A DNA stretch of 32,416 bases from Planctomycetota bacterium. Its GTDB lineage: Bacteria; Planctomycetota; UBA8742; UBA2392. Position numbers and translations under genes: made by a program. The stretch covers positions 1-32,416 of the forward strand of contig JAIOJA010000078.1 of assembly GCA_019912315.1 (NCBI GenBank). The letters are read 5' to 3'. The notes under the pieces were generated by a model. It was not told where the DNA came from, made no database searches, and saw only the letters and a list, made by a program, of their open reading frames with translations. Of this stretch, positions 1-8,433 are shown piece by piece; the stretch's first letter is position 1, and each line of letters begins with the position of its first letter.

Positions 1-65
1 CCCCACGCCCGATATCCCTGTTCGGCGCAGTCGCCCTGCGATATAAGGCGTTCCCCGACAGGTAA
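1..65 (+). CDS. Possible 3' tail of an upstream gene
   Basis: An open frame enters from the left edge, in frame from base 3, and ends at TAA 63-65, six bases before the ribD start. The last 20 residues are moderately hydrophobic and end KAFPDR. Nothing in them identifies a family. The call rests only on the frame staying open and on tight packing against ribD, which would suit an operon. It could equally be non-coding. Confidence 0.3.
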   Translation, partial: PRPISLFGAVALRYKAFPDR

Positions 66-71
66 CTTGTT

Positions 72-1229
72 ATGGCCCAGGACCGCCGATTCATGTGGCG
101 AGCCCTCGAACTCGCGCGCCGAGGGCAACCCTACGTCGCCCCCAACCCCATGGTTGGCGCGGTGATCGTGAAGGATAACCAGATCGTAGGTGAGGGCTTT
201 CATGAGGAGTTCGGCGGCGCGCACGCCGAGGTCAACGCGCTGCGCATGGCTGGCGAAAAGGCGCAGAACGCCACCATGTACGTCACCCTTGAGCCGTGCT
301 GCACGGAGTACGACGGCAAAAAAACTCCCGCCTGCGTGCCGCAACTCATCAAGGCCGGCATCGCGCGTGTTGTCGTTGCAATGAAGGACCCGCACATCAG
401 CGTCATGGGCCGCGGCATCCAGATGCTTGCCGAGGCAGGCATTGACGTCACCGTGGGCGAGTGCGCAGAAGAAGCCCATGAGTTGAACGCCGCCTACTTC
501 GCGCACACGGAACGCGGTCGCCCGCTGGTGACAGCCAAGTGGGCCATGACTTTCGACGGCAAGATCGCCACCCGCAGCGGCGACGCCCGCTGGATCAGCA
601 GTGAGGCCTCACGCCGCGAGGTCCACTATGACCGCGGCTGCACAGGCGCGCTAATCGTGGGTACAGGCACCGTCGAGCGCGACGACCCGCTGTTAACCGC
701 GCGCGGCGACGTGGGGCGGCAACCTTTGCGCGTCGTGATCGACCGGGATTTGCTGATCTCGATGGACCGCAAGCTGGTCACGACGGCCGGCGATTCGCCT
801 GTGTTTATTTACTGCGCCGAGGACGCGCCCGCAGAAAAACAGAAGCAGCTTGAAGCGGCGGGCGTGTACCTGATCATGCTGCCGAAACACGGCAACAGAT
901 TGCGCTGGCACGAAATTCTGCACGACCTGGGTGAACGCGGGGTGATCAGCGCGATCATCGAAGGGGGCGGCGGTCTGTTCGCGACCGCTTTCCAGGAGCG
1001 CGCCATCGACCGGGTGAAGATTTTTCTCGCGCCCAAGATCTTCGGCGGCGAAGAAGCGACCACGCCAGTCGAAGGCCCCGGCGTGCCCGACGTCGAGCGC
1101 GCCATTACCTTCGATCACGTGAAGACCCGCACCGTCGGCGCGGACGTCGTCATCGAAGGCAACGTGCAGTATCCCAGCGATATCGGCCCCAGCCCCAGCG
1201 GCTACTGGAAGGGCTACCAGGAGCCGTAA
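72..1229 (+). CDS. ribD: Bifunctional riboflavin biosynthesis protein RibD (deaminase/reductase)
   Basis: RibD catalyses two consecutive cytosolic steps of riboflavin synthesis: deamination of the pyrimidinone made from GTP, then NADPH-dependent reduction of its ribosyl side chain. The N-terminal cytidine-deaminase-like domain (about residues 1-145) shows PNPMVGAV, the zinc/catalytic HAEV and a PCC...C pair. The reductase domain (about 150-370) shows KWAMTFDGKIAT, GTGTVERDDPLLTAR and IIEGGGGLF. At 385 residues it has normal family length. The usual PCCHHGRTPPC segment reads PCCTEYDGKKTPAC here, about three residues longer and without the His; both Cys ligands are kept. No clear Shine-Dalgarno precedes ATG 72. 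No other rib gene is visible in the window. Confidence 0.95.
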   Translation: MAQDRRFMWRALELARRGQPYVAPNPMVGAVIVKDNQIVGEGFHEEFGGAHAEVNALRMAGEKAQNATMYVTLEPCCTEYDGKKTPACVPQLIKAGIARVVVAMKDPHISVMGRGIQMLAEAGIDVTVGECAEEAHELNAAYFAHTERGRPLVTAKWAMTFDGKIATRSGDARWISSEASRREVHYDRGCTGALIVGTGTVERDDPLLTARGDVGRQPLRVVIDRDLLISMDRKLVTTAGDSPVFIYCAEDAPAEKQKQLEAAGVYLIMLPKHGNRLRWHEILHDLGERGVISAIIEGGGGLFATAFQERAIDRVKIFLAPKIFGGEEATTPVEGPGVPDVERAITFDHVKTRTVGADVVIEGNVQYPSDIGPSPSGYWKGYQEP

Positions 1230-1243
1230 ATTCCAATTGTTGG

Positions 1244-1298
1244 CGATCAATGTGCGGAATCGGGATCATTGCACATTGATCGTTGATCATCGATCATC
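1244..1298 (+). repeat. Heptamer-repeat hairpin A, word GATCATT/C
   Basis: Five consecutive 7-mers run from 1264 to 1298: GATCATT, GCACATT, GATCGTT, GATCATC, GATCATC. The upstream arm CGATCAATGTGC (1244-1255) is the exact complement of 1271-1282, giving a 12-bp stem with a 15-nt loop. The array stops 5 nt before the radA ATG. It fills the ribD-radA gap and has no T-run, so it does not look like a standard terminator. Confidence 0.75.
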
Positions 1299-1303
1299 GC
1301 CCC

Positions 1304-2680
1304 ATGGCCAAAAAGTCCAAACTGGTATTCGCGTGTAAGGAGTGCGGGCACAACTCGCCCAAGTGGATGGGTAAGTGCCCTGGCTGCAACGCCTGGAACT
1401 CTTTCGTTGAAGAACTTGACGTGTCAAAGGTGCGCCCTTCGCGGCGCGCGGCACTAAACACACCGACCAAGCCCCAGCGCATTCATGAAGTTCAGCCCCT
1501 CAAGTCATCCCGCATCGGCACCGGCATCGGTGAGCTTGATCGCGTGCTGGGCGGCGGCATTGTCCCGGGCTCAGCCGTGCTGCTGGCGGGTGACCCCGGC
1601 ATCGGCAAGAGCACCCTGACCTTGCAGGCCGCCCACAGGTTTGCGAAGGCTACCGGCAAAGCCGTGCTGTACGTGACGGGCGAGGAATCGCCTGAACAGG
1701 TCAAGCTGCGGGCCGAGCGTCTGGACTGTCTGGGCAACGAGCTGTTTGTCGTCGCCGAAACCATGCTGGACGCGATCCGCAACCACATCAAGGAGCTTGA
1801 GCCTGCGCTATGCATCATCGACTCCGTGCAGACTCTGTATGACTCCGAGCTGCCTAGCGCCCCGGGCAGTGTCGGCCAGGTGCGCGAGTGCGCGGCCGGT
1901 ATCATCATGCAGGCGAAGTCGATGAACATGCCGGTGATCCTCGTCGGGCACGTCACGAAGGAAGGCACGGTCGCCGGGCCGCGGACACTGGAGCACATGG
2001 TGGACACGGTGCTGAATTTTGAAGGCGAGAAGTTTCAAGCGTACAGGCTTTTGCGCGCGAGCAAGAACCGCTTCGGCAGCACCGGTGAGCTTGGTGTGTT
2101 TGAGATGCGCCAGGAGGGGCTGGTCGAAGTTGAAAACGCCAGCAAAGTTTTCCTCGATGAGTACGACAACACCCGCAGCGGCTGCGCGATCCTCCCCGCC
2201 GCGGAGGGCACGCGTGTGCTATTGGTGGAGGTGCAGGCGCTGGTAAGTCCGTCGCCCATGTCCTCACCGCGCAGACGCGTGACGGGGCTGGACCAGAACC
2301 GTGCCCACATGCTGCTGGCAGTGCTGGAGAGGCGTGCCGGGCTGAAACTCTCCCAGATGGAAGCCTACATGAACGTGGTGGGTGGCGTGGTCGTTGATGA
2401 GCCAGGCGCTGACCTGGCGGCCTGCTTCGCCGTCGCAAGTTCAGCGCAGGAAGTGAAGCTGCCGCCTGCGACGGTGTTTATCGGCGAGGTCGGTCTAGCG
2501 GGCGAAGTGCGCACCGTGACGCACATGCAGGGCAGGCTGGATGAGGCTTCGCGACTCGGGTTCACGCAAGCGGTCGTGCCGAAACTGCGCGGAGAAAACG
2601 TCCGCGCGCCGGAGGGATTTCGACTGATCCAGATCGGTAACCTGCGCGAAGGTCTGGAAAAGTTCTACTTGGTGGAGTGA
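1304..2680 (+). CDS. radA: DNA repair protein RadA/Sms
   Basis: RadA is a cytosolic RecA-like ATPase and branch-migration helicase that helps process recombination intermediates. Domains in order: an N-terminal zinc finger (CKECG...CPGC, about residues 10-28), Walker A GDPGIGKST (about 93-101), a Walker B-like ALCIIDS, the RadA-specific KNRFG motif followed by GELGVFEM, and a Lon-protease-like C-terminal domain with PATVFIGEVGLAGEVR. I place the start at ATG 1304, giving 458 residues, because the protein then begins MAKKSKLVF, the usual RadA N terminus. An in-frame start at 1283 would add seven residues encoded inside a repeat. No Shine-Dalgarno is possible in the CCCC preceding 1304. The next gene starts 4 bases after the stop. 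Confidence 0.95.
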   Translation: MAKKSKLVFACKECGHNSPKWMGKCPGCNAWNSFVEELDVSKVRPSRRAALNTPTKPQRIHEVQPLKSSRIGTGIGELDRVLGGGIVPGSAVLLAGDPGIGKSTLTLQAAHRFAKATGKAVLYVTGEESPEQVKLRAERLDCLGNELFVVAETMLDAIRNHIKELEPALCIIDSVQTLYDSELPSAPGSVGQVRECAAGIIMQAKSMNMPVILVGHVTKEGTVAGPRTLEHMVDTVLNFEGEKFQAYRLLRASKNRFGSTGELGVFEMRQEGLVEVENASKVFLDEYDNTRSGCAILPAAEGTRVLLVEVQALVSPSPMSSPRRRVTGLDQNRAHMLLAVLERRAGLKLSQMEAYMNVVGGVVVDEPGADLAACFAVASSAQEVKLPPATVFIGEVGLAGEVRTVTHMQGRLDEASRLGFTQAVVPKLRGENVRAPEGFRLIQIGNLREGLEKFYLVE

Positions 2681-2684
2681 TACC

Positions 2685-3083
2685 ATGGGCGCTGAAGAAC
2701 TCAGGAAGCAGGCCGAGAAGAAATCGCAGAGCGGGCTGATGTTCATGCTGCTGCTGGCTTTCACGGCGGCGCTGTTCGGCTACGGCTACGCGCTGTACCA
2801 CGTTGGGAACGGGCGCGAGAACGCGGAGTTCTTCGGGCTTGAGTTGTCGCCGTTCGCGCTGATGTATGCCCAATGGGGGACCTGGGGGGTTGTCATCCCG
2901 GTGGTGATCTGGGGCGCCGCCCTGGCGATCACCCGTCTCGGCAAAACCCAGCGCAACATCGGCGCCATGCTGGCGGTGCTGCTGTTTGCGTTCGCCGTGC
3001 TGTGGCCAGCGGGCGCGGTCGTGGCATTCATGGACGCCTACGACCCGCCGCGCACGCCCCACGCGCCGACCCAGCCAGAGTAG
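2685..3083 (+). CDS. Small inner-membrane protein, unknown
   Basis: A 132-residue protein with three predicted membrane helices (about residues 17-38, 62-84 and 92-115), a charged N terminus (GAEELRKQAEKKSQ) and a proline-rich C-terminal tail. I recognise no family. It starts four bases after radA, with GGAG of the radA 3' end as a plausible ribosome binding site about 8 nt from ATG, so it is probably co-transcribed with radA. Nothing in the sequence suggests a functional link to repair. Confidence 0.75.
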   Translation: MGAEELRKQAEKKSQSGLMFMLLLAFTAALFGYGYALYHVGNGRENAEFFGLELSPFALMYAQWGTWGVVIPVVIWGAALAITRLGKTQRNIGAMLAVLLFAFAVLWPAGAVVAFMDAYDPPRTPHAPTQPE

Positions 3084-3172
3084 CCGCGTTACAAACGATC
3101 CGTTGCATCGTAATCGCAGCGGTGGCCTCGATGTCGTTCACTGTAAGTGTGGACGATACGAGAGGACGACCA

Positions 3173-3613
3173 ATGAAAACCGCCACCCGCAAGCCGGTAC
3201 GCTTTCTGAACCCAATCAAGCAGCAGTCTCTGGTTGAGACGGGCGACAACGTCTACATGAAGGTGCCGCCGTCCGCCTATATACCCTATGCGTCGAGCTA
3301 CACGCCGAACGGTGCGCCTGTTTGTCCCCGCCCCGCCGCCATCGCCCCCGATGACGGCATGGTGCCGCTGGCAATAGTCGGCATGGTGCTGACGGTCATG
3401 CTGGGCATTCCGGTCGGGCTGTTCACCGGCCCTTCGGCGTTGACCCGCGCGAAGCGGGTGGAGCACTTCATCAGCACCGGCAAGCGCCCGCCAACAGACA
3501 GCACGAACGTGACGACCACGCGAGTATGCGCCTGGATTGGCATCGCCTGGAGCATCCCGCTCATCCTGATATGGGCTTTCGTGCTGGGGATGCTGGTTCT
3601 GGTTGCCGGATAG
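3173..3613 (+). CDS. Small two-helix membrane protein, unknown
   Basis: A 146-residue protein with a soluble N-terminal half rich in Tyr/Pro (about residues 1-58), a membrane helix at about 60-82, a short polar loop (TRAKRVEHFISTGKRPP) and a second, longer helix at about 112-144. I chose ATG 3173 because AGAGGA sits about 6 nt upstream. The longer reading in this frame from 2873 would overlap the preceding gene out of frame. The two helices around a polar loop loosely recall small DUF4870/CD225-like proteins, but I see no diagnostic motif. It is separated from its neighbour by about 90 bases with no visible terminator. Confidence 0.7.
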   Translation: MKTATRKPVRFLNPIKQQSLVETGDNVYMKVPPSAYIPYASSYTPNGAPVCPRPAAIAPDDGMVPLAIVGMVLTVMLGIPVGLFTGPSALTRAKRVEHFISTGKRPPTDSTNVTTTRVCAWIGIAWSIPLILIWAFVLGMLVLVAG

Positions 3614-3628
3614 CCACTCCCCACACCG

Positions 3629-3658
3629 CGAAGTCCGCCGAGTCATCGGCGGGCTTCG
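3629..3658. terminator. Hairpin between convergent genes
   Basis: A 13-bp stem (3629-3641 with 3646-3658, one T-G wobble) has a GTCA loop and lies in the 49-base gap between two convergent stop codons. It lacks a clean T-run on either side, so it may act as a bidirectional barrier rather than a canonical intrinsic terminator. Confidence 0.6.
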
Positions 3659-3662
3659 GCAT

Positions 3663-4811
3663 TCAGGGTTTCTTCTTTGGCGGCGGGCGTTTCGCTGGTG
3701 GTGGCGCGACGGTCTTTTTCGCCGGTGGGGGTGCTTGTACTTTTCGGGTTTGTGGCGGCGCGGGAATCTGCCGGGTGGATGGTCGTTTCGCGGGCCCTTT
3801 CGCCGGAGGGGCCGGTACGATCTCTTCTCGCCTGGAGGGCGGTGCCGGGACCACCTTGCCGCTTGCGGGCGGAGGTGCGGCTACAATTTTGCCGGATGCC
3901 GGCGGGGGTGCGGGCACCACGGGCGGTTTGGCGTACATTCCGGTTCCGCGGGTTGGTGCGTTGGTGGCACCCATGCGCGCGCGCCCGTGACCACGCTTGA
4001 GGTCTTCGTGGAAGGCCCGGAATTCGTGCAGTTGACCCAGCTTTACGGCACGCTGGTTGGCATCAAGGGCCGCCGCGTAATCGCCCAGTTCCGCGAGGCT
4101 CCTGGCAAGGTAATGATAAGCCCATGCGTTGTTGTGGTCGCGCTCCGTGATGACGCGGTACGCGTCGGCGGCCTTGCTGAATTCGCCGACGTCGCGGTAC
4201 AGGTGCCCCAGGGCGAACAGGGTGTGCACCAGGCGAATCGTGTCCCATTCGGTCTGCCAGGCAAGCGCGCCCCAGTTGACGGCCTGGGCGGTGTCGCCTT
4301 GCAGGCGGAAGTACAGAAACGCCGTGCGGGCGTACAGGTCGTTGTCGCCGAAGCGCTGGTAGATTTCTCCGAGTGCGTTTTCAGCGGTCGTGAAATCGCC
4401 TTTGTAGCAGTGGGTTTCGACGTAGGCTTCCCAGCCGGCCTCATTCTCCGGGTCCATTTTGATGGCCCGGAAGGCCCAGGGAATCGAGGCGGTCAGGGCG
4501 CGCGAGTCGTACACGTCGATGTCCAGCACGCCCAGTCGATAGATGCAGGCCGCGGACAGCGCGTAGCCGCCGCCGAACGTCGGGTCGGCCTGGATGGCGC
4601 TGACGGCGAGGTCGAGCACCATGAAAATTCGCTCCAGGTCACGCTCGTAGCCGTAAAGGCTTGGCGCGTTGGCGCAGAAGGCCTCGGCTTGCGTGCGTTC
4701 GCCGGGAGTCAGATCGGTGATGGCCAGTTCAAGGAACGGAGTGGCGGGCTCGAGGGCCATGCCGGCCTCGAGGATTCTTGCCTGAACCAGATCTTCGTCC
4801 TGATGCTGCAT
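3663..4811 (-). CDS. TPR-like protein with basic proline-rich repeat tail
   Basis: 382 residues. The first about 275 are alpha-helical and TPR-like: helix pairs with the spacing and A/Y/G pattern of TPRs are clearest around residues 165-255, for example AWAYHYLARSLAELGDYAAALD. The last about 95 residues are a low-complexity tail built on PAPPPASGK-type units rich in Pro, Ala and Lys and ending PPPKKKP. No signal peptide is seen, so it is probably cytosolic. It follows the next upstream minus-strand gene by 8 bases, and the two TPR proteins are likely co-translated. A TPR platform plus a basic tail suggests binding to other proteins or nucleic acid. I assign no function. Confidence 0.8.
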   Translation of the reverse strand: MQHQDEDLVQARILEAGMALEPATPFLELAITDLTPGERTQAEAFCANAPSLYGYERDLERIFMVLDLAVSAIQADPTFGGGYALSAACIYRLGVLDIDVYDSRALTASIPWAFRAIKMDPENEAGWEAYVETHCYKGDFTTAENALGEIYQRFGDNDLYARTAFLYFRLQGDTAQAVNWGALAWQTEWDTIRLVHTLFALGHLYRDVGEFSKAADAYRVITERDHNNAWAYHYLARSLAELGDYAAALDANQRAVKLGQLHEFRAFHEDLKRGHGRARMGATNAPTRGTGMYAKPPVVPAPPPASGKIVAAPPPASGKVVPAPPSRREEIVPAPPAKGPAKRPSTRQIPAPPQTRKVQAPPPAKKTVAPPPAKRPPPKKKP

Positions 4812-4819
4812 TCGCCCAG

Positions 4820-6667
4820 CTAACTTTCCATCCGCGCCAGTGCCTGGATGCCGCGCACCGCGCCTGACCGCACCGGCTCCCGACCGGCGTTCACATCTAC
4901 CAGTTCAAACACTTCGCGCGTTGCGGTATCGTCCCCGCTGTCGCGCCCTCCAATCAACATCATGGGCTGGCGCGGCGATCCTACAAGGTCGCCCTCGCGG
5001 TAAATTTCGCCGCGCGCGGCCTGCTCGGCGGCGTCCACCAGCAGTGCGCGCGCGCCTTCGACCAGTTCGATCGGCAACTCGCGCACTTCCAGTTCCGCAC
5101 GCAGGAACTTGCACAATCCCCAGGTGCGCAGGTGATAGCGCCCGTTGCCGGATTCGACGGCGCGCACGACGACGTGCTTGCGGATATCCATGCCCTGCGG
5201 CGCTTCGTTGCGCCAGTCGCCGCCCTGGACCGCAAGCCCTGTTTCCAGGTCAATGCCGATGCCGCCCGCGAAGCGCAGAAACGCGTCGCATAACTTGCAG
5301 GCCGCGAGCGCGCCGAGCAGCGGGTCAAAGCCGTGGTCGGCCAGCATGAGTCGCACGTCCCAGGGCGCGTTTTCAAAACGCTGCATGGCCTGGCGGTCGA
5401 AGTCGAAGACGCTGCGGGCGTCTTCGGGCAGGTCGAGGTACGGGTTGTGCAGGTTGTGGCGGCGCATCAGCAGCACTTGAAAGACGGTGCCGCTGCGCTC
5501 GTCGGTCATGACGTACTGCCCCGGCTTGAAGCGCTCGCCGGGCTGCAGGGGCATTTTCTCGAAAGTGCGCGGGTCAAGCACGCGGACGGTGAGCTTCGCG
5601 CGCCCTTCCCAGCTTGCGTCCGGGTCGGCGATTTCGCTGACGATGGGCAGGTGTTCGCCTTCCAGGAACAGGTTGGCGCGGAAAGTGGGCACGAACTCCT
5701 CGTCGTTGTCGTGGCGGTCGTCCACGTCCCCGGTAATGGCGTAGTCGCCGCCGACATAACGGAACGGCCCGTCGATGGACTTTGCTTTCTCTTCCGGCAG
5801 GGAGAACTTGCTCTGGGGCATGAAACTCAGGCGCCGGAAGTAGACCAGCAACTGCTGTCGCCATTGCTGACCGGGCTCGAAGCGCCCGAAGGTCAGGCTG
5901 CGGCGGTTGAGTTCCCAGGCTTCGTCGTAGCGCCCGCGCTGGTACTTGAGCTTTGACCACATGTGCAGGCGCAGGCGGTTGGGCCTGCCTGTGAGTACGC
6001 CCTCGCCCATACGCGCGTCAGCCAGTTGAAGGTGTCCTTGACGCGTCAAGGCGTCGCCCAGGTAGACCAGGGCCCAGCTTTTGCGCTCGGGGTCTTCGGT
6101 GGTTTTGCTTGCCTTGCCGAACCACTCCTCGGCCAGTTTCCAGTTGTCGTGCAGCGCGAACCACAGCCCGCGCCCCCAGGCATGGCTGAAGGCGCGTGTG
6201 TCGTCGTTTTTGATTTCATTGAGCAGATCGCCGGCGGGCTCGTAGCGCCGGGCGAGAATTTCGCAGCGGATGAGCGCTTCCAAGGCCCGCTGGTTTTGCG
6301 TGTCGAGTTCCAGCGCGCGCTCCAGCAGTTTGCGCGCGTCGCGCAGGGGGCGGGCGTGAAAGTTCCAGTCGTCGATGAAGCCGTACTGCACCAGCGCGTG
6401 CCCGAGAATCACCAGCGCGTTCACGCAGCAGGGGTCGGCGCTGAGGGCGTCCACGCAGCGCTCGACGGCGTCGTCCAGAGTCTCGATATCGGTGGGGTCG
6501 TCCAGCGGCTCGGTAAGCGCTTCAATCAGCGTTTTCGCGCGTTCGGCGTCGCCAGGCGGCTTGTCAAGCAGCGCAAGCGCGCGCTTCACCAGCGCCCCGG
6601 CCAGGCGATAGCGCTCGGGTATCGGGCGTGACAGCAGCGCCTCATTGCTGCGCTCGCGCTGGAACAT
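4820..6667 (-). CDS. TPR protein with uncharacterised C-terminal domain
   Basis: 615 residues, cytosolic by the absence of a signal or membrane helix. Residues about 15-290 are helical repeats resembling degenerate TPRs (ARKLLERALELDTQNQRALEALIRCE; ADARMGEGVLTGRPNRLRLH split over two units). From about 310 to 610 lies a mixed alpha/beta region with LLMRRHN, ADHGFDPLLGALAACKLCDAF and TWGLCKFLRAELEVRELP. The last motif and its surroundings loosely resemble DUF4261-type domains, which I hold at low confidence. GAGGAG lies 8 nt before ATG 6667. It heads a two-gene minus operon with the proline-tailed TPR protein. Confidence 0.75.
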   Translation of the reverse strand: MFQRERSNEALLSRPIPERYRLAGALVKRALALLDKPPGDAERAKTLIEALTEPLDDPTDIETLDDAVERCVDALSADPCCVNALVILGHALVQYGFIDDWNFHARPLRDARKLLERALELDTQNQRALEALIRCEILARRYEPAGDLLNEIKNDDTRAFSHAWGRGLWFALHDNWKLAEEWFGKASKTTEDPERKSWALVYLGDALTRQGHLQLADARMGEGVLTGRPNRLRLHMWSKLKYQRGRYDEAWELNRRSLTFGRFEPGQQWRQQLLVYFRRLSFMPQSKFSLPEEKAKSIDGPFRYVGGDYAITGDVDDRHDNDEEFVPTFRANLFLEGEHLPIVSEIADPDASWEGRAKLTVRVLDPRTFEKMPLQPGERFKPGQYVMTDERSGTVFQVLLMRRHNLHNPYLDLPEDARSVFDFDRQAMQRFENAPWDVRLMLADHGFDPLLGALAACKLCDAFLRFAGGIGIDLETGLAVQGGDWRNEAPQGMDIRKHVVVRAVESGNGRYHLRTWGLCKFLRAELEVRELPIELVEGARALLVDAAEQAARGEIYREGDLVGSPRQPMMLIGGRDSGDDTATREVFELVDVNAGREPVRSGAVRGIQALARMES

Positions 6668-6731
6668 TTCGTGGGCTCCTCACGCACAAGGATAGGCCAC
6701 TGCGTGGTGCGGAGACAAGGGCGCACTTGGC

Positions 6732-7355
6732 TCACTCGTCGAGCAGCCCGCCGGCCTTGCCGAATTCGCGGTAGCGTTCAACGCGCCAGCGCGTGCCCAT
6801 GGCGTGTGCGAGCCCGGTTTCGAACTCGTCCACACGTTTGAGCGCGCTTCTCATGTTCTCGGATCGCTCAGCATACGCTTCGCGCTCTGGATTGGTGAAG
6901 CTCACTGCGCGAAAAGTAGCACCGTCTTCATTGAGGATTGTTGCCGCATGCTCGCCGCCGTGTGTTTCGAGCCGGTCCGTTTGGCCGGCACTCGCCATCA
7001 GACGGAACCTCTGCAATGCCGGACGCCAGACCCAACCACTTGCGGGTTCATCGATACCCGTGGTGGAAACGAGTACGTAGTTGGTTGTCGAATCGTCCAG
7101 CACTTCAAGGCGCTGCCCGAAGTACAGCGCGCCGACCGGGTCGGCGAAGGGGGCGGGCTCGTCAAGCAGCACCGCGGCCGGTGCTTCTCCGGAAATGCGC
7201 ACGTAGACTGTTTCGCCGTCCTCCCAGTAGGTGCGGTAGTGCGCGCTGCCGGATTGCTTCACTCGATGTTCGCATTCATAGGCGCCCCGGGATCCCGCGC
7301 AGCCGGTCAACAGGCATACAGCCGAAGCCGCAGTAAGCAGAAGCAGACGGTACAT
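6732..7355 (-). CDS. SH3-like lipoprotein, paralogue of the 8434-9003 product
   Basis: A 207-residue lipoprotein. ATG 7355 gives MYRLLLLTAASAVCLLTGC, a signal peptide with lipobox LTGC. The longer in-frame reading to 7415 would put 20 polar residues ahead of the signal and run back to the neighbouring terminator. Residues about 60-120 resemble a bacterial SH3 fold (LYFGQRLEVLDD, GWVWRPAL). The C terminus has ALKRVDEFE and RYREFGKAGGLLDE, which match the C terminus of the protein at 8434-9003, so the two are paralogues flanking an M48 peptidase. It is cut off from that operon by a terminator and must have its own promoter. Role unknown; probably membrane-anchored outside the cytoplasm. Confidence 0.75.
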   Translation of the reverse strand: MYRLLLLTAASAVCLLTGCAGSRGAYECEHRVKQSGSAHYRTYWEDGETVYVRISGEAPAAVLLDEPAPFADPVGALYFGQRLEVLDDSTTNYVLVSTTGIDEPASGWVWRPALQRFRLMASAGQTDRLETHGGEHAATILNEDGATFRAVSFTNPEREAYAERSENMRSALKRVDEFETGLAHAMGTRWRVERYREFGKAGGLLDE

Positions 7356-7413
7356 GGCAGTCCGGGTTGAAGTGTGAGCGCACAGGAGTCTATCCCACGG
7401 GCAGGCGCAACGC

Positions 7414-7443
7414 AAAAAGAAGGGGCGCCCGAAGGCGCCCCTT
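7414..7443 (-). terminator. Rho-independent terminator after the M48 gene
   Basis: Read on the minus strand: a 10-bp stem AAGGGGCGCC / GGCGCCCCTT with a TTCG loop (7420-7443), followed after one base by five T (7414-7418). It begins 17 bases after the M48 stop and ends the cyclase/SH3/M48 operon. Confidence 0.9.
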
Positions 7444-7459
7444 TATCGTGTAGCAATGG

Positions 7460-8422
7460 CTACTTGAACGCCGCGGTGAATCGGTCGTTCCGCGCCTTTA
7501 CGGCCTCGGGCTTCTGCGAGGCCGGGTTGACCTTGAAGCCTTCCGACTTGATCAGCTCCTGCACAGTCTTGATGCGCTCCGTGATGGGCGGGTGGTGTGC
7601 GAGGTAGTCTTTCGGGTCAACATCGTGGGCCTTCTCGTAGGCTTCGACGCGCTTCAACACGGCAACCATGGCGTTCGGATCATAGCCCGATGCTGTCAGT
7701 GCGCGTGTTCCCCAGTTGTCGGACTCGAACTCCTGCTCGGGATTGTAGCCGTTGAACGCGTCCTCGGCGTAGGTCACGCAGAGCCGCCCGAAATTCGAAA
7801 CGGCACCGGAGCCGCTGAACCAGGTATCGGACAGGGTAGAGTTGCGAACTTCTGACTTGTAAGCGATGCGGTAGTTGGCCATGCCGTGGTCAAGGATGAT
7901 GTGCGACATCTCGTGGGCGACGACGGCAGCAAGTTCGTCTTCGGACTCGCACATCTTGATCGCTCCGTAGGAGAGCCACAGGAAACCGCCCGGCGTGCCG
8001 TGCGCGGCGACATCTTCCGTATCCAGGATGCCGACCTGAACTCCCTTGTAGAGGGCCAGGTCGTACACCTGCTGCTGCTGGTCGTGGTCGCGCTCAGTGT
8101 GGTCGCCAAGCCGCAGCGCACTGCGCGTAACACTCTGCGACGCCCTCTCAATGTAGCCCGCCATGTCGTTCAGGTAGGCGACCTGGCGCTCTGTCTGCGC
8201 GTTCTTGATCTCGATCGGCGGGTACCTGTCAAGGATCACGGCCGACACTCCGCGCCCGAGGTAGTACTGCTCGCTGGGCTCGTACTTGTCCACGAGCTGG
8301 GCTTTCTCGATGGCGCTGATGGATTCGACCACCTTGTTGAAGAGGCTGCAGCCGACAAGGGTGCAGACAGCCGCAAGGGCGAGGAAGCGAGTGAACCATA
8401 AGTTCAGTGTGTTGGTTTTCAT
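7460..8422 (-). CDS. M48-family metalloprotease, lipoprotein
   Basis: A zinc metallopeptidase of the M48 (Ste24/HtpX/BepA-like) clan, anchored outside the cytoplasmic membrane. It has 320 residues, with a signal peptide and lipobox LVGC at Cys25. The zinc site is HEMSH (170-174), and the third ligand is probably Glu231 in QEFESD, matching the family RExEAD pattern. There are no membrane helices beyond the signal and no TPR domain, unlike BepA. AGGAGAG lies 7 nt before ATG. It is the last gene of a minus operon, 11 bases after the SH3-like gene. By family analogy it could degrade misfolded envelope proteins; the link to the cyclase upstream is inferred from the operon. Confidence 0.9.
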   Translation of the reverse strand: MKTNTLNLWFTRFLALAAVCTLVGCSLFNKVVESISAIEKAQLVDKYEPSEQYYLGRGVSAVILDRYPPIEIKNAQTERQVAYLNDMAGYIERASQSVTRSALRLGDHTERDHDQQQQVYDLALYKGVQVGILDTEDVAAHGTPGGFLWLSYGAIKMCESEDELAAVVAHEMSHIILDHGMANYRIAYKSEVRNSTLSDTWFSGSGAVSNFGRLCVTYAEDAFNGYNPEQEFESDNWGTRALTASGYDPNAMVAVLKRVEAYEKAHDVDPKDYLAHHPPITERIKTVQELIKSEGFKVNPASQKPEAVKARNDRFTAAFK

Positions 8423-8433
8423 TGTTCGCTCTC

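Noticed and set aside
2873..3172. N-terminal extension of the second small membrane protein
   Set aside because: It would overlap the preceding gene out of frame; ATG 3173 has an SD and gives a sensible N terminus.
3603..4823. A 406-residue open frame on + opposite the proline-tailed TPR gene
   Set aside because: It is the antisense shadow of a gene with TPR features on the minus strand; high-GC third positions keep the opposite frame open. Its low-complexity Gly/Arg/Trp start mirrors the proline-rich tail.
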